A stretch of 31,667 nucleotides of DNA from a virus: positions 1-31,667 of IMG/VR virus record IMGVR_UViG_3300026280_000006; one strand, written 5' to 3'. The translations under genes were made by a program, and so were the position numbers. Under the pieces are notes generated by a model that saw only the letters and a list, made by a program, of their open reading frames with translations, was not told the origin of the DNA and searched no databases. Positions 8,545 through 19,200 of this stretch are shown one piece after another. How positions within the stretch are numbered: position 1 is the stretch's first letter; each line of letters starts with the position of its first letter.

Positions 8545-9567
8545 TTAACCTCCTAATGTCGTGGTATGCTCAATGCGAACCATCGCCCATTCCAGCAGCC
8601 GCGCCGTGGTGAACGTGGTGTACCACGCGATCGTAGCACGCTGGTTCAGTGGGTCCGACGTGCCCGCGCTACCGAAGTCCTTCTGGATCAGGCGCAACGG
8701 CCGCACCTTGGCACCAGTGTTTGCGGACTCAGCGGAGTTGGTGGTCAGCTCACGCACGGCAGAAGGCATGTATCCAGCCAGACCACCGATTCCAAACGCG
8801 CCCTTACCGATGACCATGGTAGCATAAACGCTCTTACCACCGGCACCAGCACCCGCCCAGTACTTCGCATTGGGTGACACGAAGAAGCGACATCCAAGCG
8901 CATCACCGACGTAACCAGTCACGAGCGGATTCTCATCGCCGCGCTCCTTGACATAGTAGAACAGCTGTTTGAAGGTGTCGTCGCTCATGATGTCGTACTC
9001 AGTGTACGGATGGATGATCACGTAGTACTTACCGTCGGCCACGGGCAGTGCCTTATTGGCCTTGAGCGTCGCTACGGCCTCCAGAACCTCCGCTGCGGTC
9101 AACTTGTCCGAAACAGCAGAGCGCTGTGTTGCGGTGCCCGCGTACTGGACAGTTGTGCCAGCGACAATGACGTCGCGCACCAGCTGATCCAAACTGTCAC
9201 CGGCCTGCTCGCCCAGCGCATCCGCAGCCTCCGCGGCCACACGGTCGATCCCCATCAGTGCCAGCTTGCGTGTGTAGAACACATAGGCGCCGTACTCCTG
9301 GACGGTAGCCGTCACCGAGGTGATGCTGATGTCGTGCGGCTCAGGAGTGATTCCTTCCGTCAGAGGCGTGGTCACAGCGGCGAGCGAGGACATCCTCCGC
9401 CAGTTGATGGTGTCACCACTATTTTCGGGAACCTGTGATGCCGGAGCAATGCCCGTCTGCGCCATTGACAGGTGCGTGAAGGCACCCACAGCGCGCATGA
9501 GCATTTCCATCTCATAGAAAGTACGTTGTTCTGCAGTAAGTGTTGAGTATCTGGCAGCGTCAGCCAT
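8545..9567 (-). CDS. Major capsid protein, N4-gp56 family (340 aa)
   Basis: This is the HK97-fold capsid protein of the N4-gp56 type. Recognisable blocks in order are: DTINWRRMSSLAAVTTPLTE (about residues 52-71), SVTATVQEYGAYVFYTRKLA (about 84-103), EAADALGEQAGDSLDQLVRD (about 113-132), the AGTTVQYAG turn, AAEVLEAVATLKANKALPV, YVIIHPYTEYDI, and GCRFFVSPNAKYW. Length is slightly shorter than N4 gp56 itself but usual for the wider family. GGGAGGT lies upstream of the ATG. It follows a scaffold-like gene by 15 nt, the standard order for capsid assembly. There is no sign of a prohead protease cleavage site that I can recognise. Confidence 0.92.
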   Translation of the reverse strand: MADAARYSTLTAEQRTFYEMEMLMRAVGAFTHLSMAQTGIAPASQVPENSGDTINWRRMSSLAAVTTPLTEGITPEPHDISITSVTATVQEYGAYVFYTRKLALMGIDRVAAEAADALGEQAGDSLDQLVRDVIVAGTTVQYAGTATQRSAVSDKLTAAEVLEAVATLKANKALPVADGKYYVIIHPYTEYDIMSDDTFKQLFYYVKERGDENPLVTGYVGDALGCRFFVSPNAKYWAGAGAGGKSVYATMVIGKGAFGIGGLAGYMPSAVRELTTNSAESANTGAKVRPLRLIQKDFGSAGTSDPLNQRATIAWYTTFTTARLLEWAMVRIEHTTTLGG

Positions 9568-9582
9568 TTCTCATTTACCTCC

Positions 9583-10218
9583 CTATTCTAATGGTGGATA
9601 ATCTTCTGGTGTGGTAAGCCCAGCACGCGCGCGCTCCAACAGCCGCTGTCGTTCCTCAGGAGTCATCTGCCAGATGGTCTTGCGCGACGCTGACTTCCCC
9701 GACTCAACTGAACCGACACGCGGCGCCCCTTGACCAGGCGCCGCAGACCTGCGCAGCGCCTCATTTTCACGCCGCAACTTGGTAATCTCGCTGGTCAGGT
9801 GCGTCAACACCGAATGTTGCCATTCCGCAGGAGACTGCCCTCTGATCACGTTGGCAGGCACAAATCGGCTGTAGTAGCTGTACAGCTGTTGTGCATACTG
9901 CATCTCTGCTAGCTGTTGCTGTTGCTCTTCCAACTCGCGACGGCGTTTGTCCAGCTCCCACCGTGCACGCTCCTCATCATCCATCGCCGCGGTCTCATAC
10001 TCCTCAAGACGCGACTGTAGTTCACGGATGTGCTCAGTGGCTTGGGCGAGTTGTGTGCGCAACCACTCTATCTCTGCGGACGACGTCTGGGCCACCCCAA
10101 CTTCTTGTACAGGTTGAGGTTCCACAACGCTCGATTCCACCACAGGCTGTGCAGGAGGCGCTTCCTCTACCGCATCAGGTGTGGTTACCTCTTGTGCGTT
10201 GGCAAACTCCATATCCAT
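9583..10218 (-). CDS. Probable capsid scaffolding protein (211 aa)
   Basis: The N-terminal ~45 residues are acidic and rich in Pro, Val and Gln. Residues about 48-110 form a coiled coil (EWLRTQLAQATEHIRELQSR and a Glu/Gln-rich stretch). The C-terminus is basic with TPEERQRLLERARAG. A disordered acidic N-terminus, a central coiled coil and a positively charged C-terminus that contacts the capsid protein are typical of phage scaffolds, and the gene lies just upstream of the major capsid gene. A strong GGAGGAG site precedes the ATG. No protease domain is fused to it. Confidence 0.75.
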   Translation of the reverse strand: MDMEFANAQEVTTPDAVEEAPPAQPVVESSVVEPQPVQEVGVAQTSSAEIEWLRTQLAQATEHIRELQSRLEEYETAAMDDEERARWELDKRRRELEEQQQQLAEMQYAQQLYSYYSRFVPANVIRGQSPAEWQHSVLTHLTSEITKLRRENEALRRSAAPGQGAPRVGSVESGKSASRKTIWQMTPEERQRLLERARAGLTTPEDYPPLE

Positions 10219-10230
10219 TGTCTCCTCCGT

Positions 10231-13200
10231 TTACCGAATAACTTCTCCTAATGCCTTCTGTGTTATCGTTTCCTCAATGGGATACATACTTATGTCCATT
10301 TTACCACTTCCTGCCTCTTCGCGCAAGTCCTTCAGTCGTGATTTTACTAACTCCAATGCCTCCTTACGCCACTTCCAGTATCGCGATAACTGGGGATTTT
10401 GTTTCAACAGGTCCATCGCCCGCTTCCTGTTCTGACTATGTAAGTTCCAATAAGCCTCGTTCAGCGCATGGATTCCAGGCCAATAGGACTCAGCTGCAGT
10501 CTCCACAATAGACCATGCCACGCGGTCAACATCCTCCGGATCGGCGTAGTAGCGCAGCAGTATTGGATCGTTTACAATCTTATTGCGCAACCAGTCCCAA
10601 TACTTGAACAGCCCGACCTGCGCTGCATATGCGTTAGCAGCCTCCTTACCATCCCGCGCAGCGATCCGGAAGTATTCGGCTTGTTTATCCTGAATTCCAG
10701 GGAAGAGCCCCTCCGCCTCTCGGTACAAGGCTGAGCGGCGCTTGCGTGCTTCCTCAAATTCTAACACCTTTTCACGCTCCGGTGACTTCAGCTTCAGCGC
10801 AAGGTCTATGACAGCACGCTGCAACGCCTCCACGTCGCGTGGATGCCATCTCGACAAATCACCCTTGTCCTCATAGAACTTATTCAGCATCACGTCGGTC
10901 AGTCCAGCGGTGTTGAATATCTTCCTCCTAAGATCTCCAGGCGGTACGCGCCGCAGCACATCCCACGTCAGCGAGCTGAGCCTGGTAAGGTCGTTGTCGT
11001 ATGCCATCCATGCCACACCGACCCACGGAGCGTCATTTAACACACGGCGCGCCGCCTCGGAGCTGCCAACCTGCTTTGACAGCTCTACATAGCGCTGTGT
11101 GTGCCGTGCCAGTTCGTCCTCCCAAGTACCACGCGGTGTGACACGCAACCCAGTGAGCACAGCGAACAGCGCTGGAATGCGCTGTATCTTCAACACCTCC
11201 CACAACGCGTGCTCGAACGACGGCCCACTGCGCGTCGCTGCAGCGTACACTGCAGCATCTGGTGATACGATTCCACGACGCTGGAGTTCGGACAGGTAAC
11301 GCGTGGCGCGCGCCAGATTCCATTTCGTGCCACCCACGCCGGCACGCAGCTCACCAGTGTATGGATCACGTATCCATAGCCACGGCTCAAGGACTGTACC
11401 TGTCAACGACGCGAACGCACGCGTCACTGGCGCCAGGTACCCAATCGCCCTGAGTGCGTCACGATCCTCCTTCAGAAGTGCACGCTCCGCAGCATATGCC
11501 CACCACAACAGCGGGTGTGGTGACGGTCCAAACGATCCGAGCTGTGTCAGCGCCCTCCCAAGCACATCACGCGTCCTGTCTTCATCATCGAAGACTTCAA
11601 ACAACGTGCTGACCGGGAAGAATGTCCGTTCGATGTTCCAGTAGATGTGTCCATCGAATCCGGGAGGACGCAACACCAACGAACCACGAGCCCAATCTGG
11701 AAGGTCAAGGTTTCCTACGTTGGAGTTGCGGATCGCCTGTTTCAATTTAAAGTAAAACGCCCACAGCGCTGGCGACGTGGCAATTGACGATGCCCACTTC
11801 GGGATCATACGCGTGTACCAGTAGCCCCATGGGAAGATCAGCTGCAGGATGAAGTCGATGGTGCGGCGATCAGGATAATCCAGTAGCGCCTCGTTGCGCA
11901 CGAATGTAGCGTACCATGTAGCCGCAGCGTATATATCCGATTGATAGCTCTCAATCTTTCTAATCCACTGCGCCAGCGAATCATCCAGCGGGCCGATGGC
12001 ACGGCGTATTACTTCATCTGTCTGCGGAGCGCTAACCGACTGCGCATGTCGTATAGCTGCGTCAATGAACTCAAGCGCCTTCTCCGTGTTGAATGTCACT
12101 TGATCCAACGCGCCAGGCCCGGGAAGCGGCTTCGGGTTATTGATTGCGTTGCGCATCGAGTCCACCAATACCTTGGCATGGGGGTTATGTGCAACGCGTG
12201 CCTCAATGTCGTTCAAGTAATTTATGTAATCTTCCTTCGTAATTTCGTTGCCCAACCATTCCGGGCGACCTGGTGTTAACACATGGTGAATCCTCCCGGA
12301 CTCATCCTTGAAGTACGCAAATGGCGTCTTAGGTATTGGTGATGTGTCTCCTGGACGCGGCATCTCCTCTGCTGCCTCACGTGTCATCTTTGTAACCTCG
12401 TCCTCAGGGACAGCCTCAGAGCGCACAGCGAAGCGGCTGAGCAGCTCATCCACTACATGCTCGCCGCCTGGTTCAAGCCTGTCATACCGTATCAGATCAT
12501 CATAGATGCTATCCATCGTGTACAGCCGCTGTAGTGATGACGCATCCTTGCTGTACAATGCCTTGGCGTTCTCAATAACCCTGCGCAGCGCTGCAGCTTT
12601 AGCACGCATGTGTTCCTGCGCACGCGGAGATGCCTCCAACACACCGAGCACACGGTCGTACACTGCCATGACCTCTGGAGGAATGGTGTGTGCTGGTTGC
12701 TTCGTCAGCCAACGCATCGCGTGTCTTATCATGTTGCGGATGAAATCGAACACGCGCTCGAACACACCGAGGAGGTTTTCTGGCAGGTCTTTATGTCGTG
12801 TCAGGTAGGACACTCCTAACTCCGCAAACGCCTCCACAGCGTCACGATCCCATGCATACGGCGAGATTCCGAAGTATTCGGACAGGACAAGCCGATCGTC
12901 AAACGGTAACCATTGCTCCGCGAAGTGCAGCAGCTCATGGATAAGGGTCTCCGGGTTCGTGCCGTATAGCGGATCAAGCTTCACCAACCCACGCAGGAAC
13001 GGCATGTTCTCCGTGACGCTCTTGAAGTCAGCAACAAACTCCCCGGCGGCGCCGTTGCGCAACTCCTTGACCTTAATATTGAACAACTGATACCAATAAA
13101 TGCTTGGCTGCTGATACGTGTCACCCCATGCCCTTGCCATGGAGTCCAGCATGCCCATCACGTATTCCTTGCTCAGGCGTTCACTGGCAATGAAGTCCGC

Positions 13201-16200
13201 TACAATCCTCTCGACTTCCTTGCGCGCGGCAACCGCCTCCTCCATGTTGAGCATTGCAATGGTCTTCTTCTTCCAACCTTCCAGCTCAACATTGCGGGCG
13301 AGATACCATGTCTGCGGATTGTTGAGATCAAGGTTCAACAAGTTGTTCTCGATCTGTGCTATAGCCTTCTCAAAATCGGATATCGTCCCTCGCTCAGGAT
13401 ATAACACACCGACGTCCGGAACCTCAAGGATGACGCCGAAGCGCGGGAAACCGATATCCTTAAGCACCTCGATCGCGCGCTCGACCGGTACCTTGGAAGG
13501 TATCAAACGCATGTGGTTCTGCCCGACCATCTCCAACATGATCAGGTTGTCCACGTCAGTATTCATCGCGTAGGATATCTCCCACCACGGCATTGTGTAA
13601 GGGGCGGGTACTTCAATCCCACGATCCTGCCACCTCCAGTACATTGGAAACACACCGACGACGTGCTTTTCCTTTTCCTTTGGAAGTATTGCGATGCGTG
13701 AGTATACCGGTATGTGTTCCAAGTTACCGGTGAACCATTTCCATTCCTCATCGGTAAGCGTCGACGGGACGCGCATCGTAAATGACATGCCGAGCGGAGT
13801 GCTCCCATAAGTTGACGCCCTGGGTGCATCCACCGGAGCCATTTTGATGGATACTTCCTTATTCCCTCCCAATCCGAGGTTCAACAGATCAATAGGAAGC
13901 GGCTGCTTGTCAACAAACATAACATTCACTCCATCGCTGATCGGTCCGCGTTCCACGGTTATGACTGCGCGTGGAGTGCCATAAGCTTTCCCATGCATCA
14001 CCAGGTCTCTGGCCTCGATTGGATTCTCACTAAACACCACAAGCAGGCGCTTATTCGGATGAAATACGTTCTCGTCCATGAGAACCGCCGCCCACTGCAT
14101 CATTCGGTTGTCTTTGGAGCGGACGTACTGCGGTATCCATCTGAGTGAACTAAAGAAACCGTCTATCCGCCGCGGCTCCGGCCCAGCGAGCGTGGTTTCC
14201 ATGACGCGCCGCAGCTCTGCTGTGTCCTCCTTCATCTCTCTGATACCACGAGCCATTCCAGGGCTGAGGGGTTCCTTGTCCACGTTCATGCTGCGCAGGA
14301 GCAGCTCACTGACCTCAACACAGTTCCCATCGAGAGTGACGATATAATCATCCAGTATGGCTGGATTCTCATTTGCTGCCAACGCGATCGCCTCTACAAC
14401 GTTTCTATCCAGCGGATGGTCCCGCACCGTCACCCAATTTATCCGCTTCGTGAGCGTCGAATACCTTCCAATCAAAACGGCACGAGGATGTAAGATGTGT
14501 TCGGCACCAGTTAAGTCACGTACATAATCACTATACGGAACATTTCCAACGTAAAACCATACCTTCCCATTATCGACCACCAGTGACACGACACCATCAC
14601 CCGCCATCGTGCCACCGCTGTACTGACGCTCCCCTACAATCTCAAGCACATCGTCGTACGAGAATGCAATAGGATTGTTGTTCTCGTCTACGACCAGCCT
14701 TGGCTCCACAACGCGAGAACCGAACGACACCTTCTTCGGTGGGCCTCCGATGATATCGTCAAGGTACCGCAGTGCCTCCTCGCGTGACATGTCCCACATG
14801 TCATCAATCGATCTATTATGGGTAATTGCCATGGCATAGTCGACGACGCGGAAACGATATGGAATATCATCAGGAATGCGTTCAAGCACGCGTCGGATGT
14901 CGGCAGCGTTCCCAACCAAAGTGATGCGTGCTGCGACGTTGTCCACGTGGGCCGACACCATGCCAGGGTACACGATGTGATCTTCAAACATGAACGCACC
15001 ATAGCGGTCCAGTCGGAACATATGCTGGCTGCGCTTCGCCGCCTGACCCAGCATCATGTCAGAATCGATCATGACGTAGCTGTTCGCAGTGCGCCCGAGG
15101 AGATCGTCCATTATGTCACGCATCTCGGCGACGTTGAAGTAGCGTGGCATGTCCTCGACGCGTGTGATCCTCAACTTGTCAACTGTATTGTAGTAAAATT
15201 TTCCCTCAACGATTGGGAAGTTCTCCGGAATGTATATCTCCGGACCGACCGACCCAGGCATGATTGGGATGCGCAAGACCTTCCTTGACAAATCAGGCAC
15301 AGGCCTCAGATGGCGCACCGCGAAGTCATTGTTTAGATCAGCGAGGTAGACGTCACTGCGCATTGTGAGGTGTGTTGTGAGGCGCTCTCCATGTATCTCA
15401 AACACACCCCATCCCCATGATCCCCTGGCCCGTGAGTGATATGGGGCAGACCTGCTGATGGACTCAACGCTCAGGTCAGCATGGGTCATCGGAGGGAACT
15501 TGATGTCATCCGCGATGGTACGAAGGCCGCCGTGACGTTCCCTAACCAACACACGCCACTTGCTGGCGTTCGGGATCAGGTCTGGGTTGGCCCCGATGAT
15601 GTCGTACACATCCTCCAGTTCAACATCACCACCAACCAACGTAACAGTAACCGCCCTGTCGGACGTGCGGTAGAAGTACGCTTGAATCCCTAACTCGGGG
15701 ACGTTCATGCGATCCACCATGCCCAACCACAACGGCACGCTTGGATCGTCAGCGAGCTTTCTATCCAACAATTCCTTGAGGCCAATACGCACACCGTATT
15801 CGGGGATTTCCACAACTGTGTCTTCCGGGAACGGGACCCCCCTCAGACTCTCGATCCAACCTGCGAGCGTGTCAGCGCTGATGGTGCGCCTCTCACCGGA
15901 CATGACCCGCAACGTCTTACTCCTGACGTTATAGGAGTAGAACATCTCAACAGGCACACCCAAATTCGCTTTGAAGAGTTCACGGAGTGTGTCTATGTCA
16001 CGCACGCCGGTCACCACGGAGTGGAAATACGAGTCGAACTCCCCATACGGGTTGAACACAACACCGGAGAAGTCAATCGTGACGTCACGAGGCACGCCGC
16101 GGTACACCGTGCTTGGGCGGGAAATTCCAACATTCATAATGGTGTTGTAGTACAGGCTTATCGTCCCATCCCCCTGCGGGCCAAACCACACGAACGGAAC

Positions 16201-19200
16201 GTCCTCCCCAACACCAGCCTTTAGGAGTGCATGTATGGCTTCCCGACGTTTATCCCATGAGGATGTGATCAATATTCCGTCCGGTGTGCTCCAGGCGATG
16301 TAGATATCCTGCATGTCCATGAGCGGAACGTCCAACACACCAGAGATATACGCGTCCCCGGTCTTGCCGTTTATGATCAACATCTTCACGTTGGGATCGT
16401 CAAACTGCCCGGCAAGCGCACTTTTCACGATGCGTGCCGCACGCTCCATATCCATCGGGGTGTCGCGTTGCGCGTAGGTGAACCCTGTCCAGTTAGGAAT
16501 CTCCGCGGCTACCAAATCCGCTACCTTAGCGCCCTCGGAGAAATTAGATGACAAACGCATACCAGGTAGATTTAGTATTGGGAGGTCACCAAAATGTTCT
16601 TTCAGGTAGTGCCTGATCGGTGGAACCAAAACTTTATCGGAGGGATACCATTCACTGCCTAGAAGAACAACACCGTTCTTGTGGATTACCCCCCACACGA
16701 CCTTACCTGGTCTAGCGCCAAACTTCTTGCGCATTGCGTCAACGATTTTGCTGAAATCACCTGCGGCATCACCTATTCCAAAGAAGTGGTATCCTTCGAC
16801 GTCGGTCGATGCGAACGGGATGACATGCCCACTCTCGAATGCGTGTATGAGAGCAGGCGGCGGCTTGGCACCTTTCCGTGCGCTTACGACTATAACATCA
16901 GGAAACTCGATCGGTTGTTGAAGTGGGGGAGGACCTTCTTCAGTCAGATGAATGACCTTCTCCTTAGGCGCCTTACCTATCGCCGGAGCGCTCTTGAACT
17001 CTTGCATCTTCCCATGGAGCAGATCGCGCACACTCCCAGTCCGAATCACGTATGTGTCATCAATGGCTGGAGCGCAGGCATACCATGTTATCTCTGCGTT
17101 CGCAGGTAGGTCTAGTTTGCTGATCACACTCAAGACCGCTTGTGAATGCGTCCCATCAAGACCAGGCATCGGACTGATAATCACGTAGCGATCATCATCA
17201 ATCTTGTATACCGCGAAGCTCCATACCCTGGTCTTCTGCGCGTAACTGTCGCGTAGCTTGTCCGCCACCTGCGCCGGATAGCTGTTCTCCAACTTGAAGG
17301 ACGAAAACTTCGAAGCTTTTCCGTTGGGACGCGCCGACCACACACCCAACAACTCGCCCTTGCCCATGTTCAACTCAGAAAGTGCAGACGAGGCGGTCGA
17401 AATCTGTCCTGGTGGAATGTGTTTAGGAGGTGCAGTGGTGACGGCAGGAACCCCCACTGCCTCCCACTTACCCAACGCCGAGTTGAATTGTGGCATCTCC
17501 GCATGGATGCGCAGGTCGTGTGGGACGCTCCTGACAAGCCGTTTGAAGTCACGACCAAGCAACCTCAAAGAGCGCCGCACATCCTTCGCATTCATGAACG
17601 AAGGCGCATTCGGTGTTGTCGCGCGGTGCATAATATTGAGGAGTTTTACCTTCTCATCCAGACCTAACTGACCATACGGCTTACCCACCGCATCAACCAC
17701 AAACTTATGGAATTGGGCAAGCACATCCTCTGGGAGCGGTTTCCCGTACTTGGGAACAGCGCCAGTGATCAAGTTCATCTGGTAGGCATGCTCCATGACG
17801 ACATAATCGACGATGTACTCATCACTGGCAGCCACCAACATGTCATATGGGAGGTCAAATCCAGTTATATCCGCGGCCTCGTTGAAAAGGCGGCTGGCAT
17901 ATGCCTTATCCATGTGGTCAACAACGTCGTCGTAGATTTTCTTAATGTCCTGCATGAAGTCATGCAGTTTCGCCGCGGCCTCCTCAGGGCTGTCCGGAAC
18001 CGGGCTGGCCAGATACCTCGCCAACAGCTCACGCTGTGCCGCTGTCGCTTGATTGATCACATTGCGCTGGTCGTTGGCCAGCTCCTCGATGATGTGGTTA
18101 GCACGCAACTGATCCTTGGGAGCCGCCGTCAACGCCTTCATCTGTGCACGCGCATACAGCTCGCGCAGCTTGTTGTCTTGATCACTGACGTAGACAGCCA
18201 ACTCCTCAATTGCCTTCGCGATCGCGGGCTCATCAAGCTTGGGCACTTCCCTCGCGGTGTGATCCGCTGCAGACGCCACAATATCTACCGCCTCCGCGGA
18301 GAGTGATCCTGGAACAGGGCCAGGAGATGGCGGTTGCATATCAGCAATGCGTTTCAAATGATCCCGCAGATGTGCGCTCAACGCGTTGAGCTGGTTGATG
18401 TACTCGTCTGGAGACGAACTGGTCAGCGCCGCCAACTCAAGCGCCTGTGACAGGTCAGTCATTCCCAGGTCGTGCATCGCCTGCTCAATCTCCGGCGGAA
18501 GCTGCCTCCACGGCGCCCACGAGACTGATACGCTTGAGGGAGTGACCGACGCACCCTTCTTGGATAGGTAGTCCATGATCTCCTTCTGCAAGTGCTGTGG
18601 CCACTCACTCCCCATCCGTAACACACGCGCAACGCGCCCTTGTAACCACTTCATCGCCTGCGGGTCGCTCTTGAACACCGACGCCAGATCATCCGGCATC
18701 TGTGCAAATATGATCGCTGTGGCATCCTTAGACAACTGATTGACAGCGCGCTCAAACGCCTGCCCAACAACAATCTCGGACGCCAACTGCTCACCGCGCT
18801 GTCCTAACACAAGTCCGATGGTGGTTATACCCGGCTTCGCCATCTCCTCTGCAGCACCAATCCCACGCGAGGCTGCAAATATGCGTGCACCAACACGTTG
18901 CGCGATTTCCTTAGCACGCAGCGACGCGAACGGGCTGTACCCTACCATTGCGATAGACATAAGATTGCTCGCCATGTTGTTCACAGCGTAGCCTATATTC
19001 ATTCCCATGAACAGGCGGGAGAATATCCTGTCCAACGCTGCACGCTTGCGCAGGACCCCACGCACCGGGGATAACGACTTCTCCCACGACGGCGTTGGAA
19101 TCAGTTCCTCCAACACACGGTGCATTTTCTTTGTCCATAGTCTTGACACATCATCCGGGGACACGATCTTGCCAAGCCGCAACGCCTTGCTGATATCGCC

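Noticed and set aside
16077-16090. 14-bp palindrome TCGTGACGTCACGA in the giant gene
   Set aside because: A single isolated palindrome in coding sequence without further copies; probably chance.
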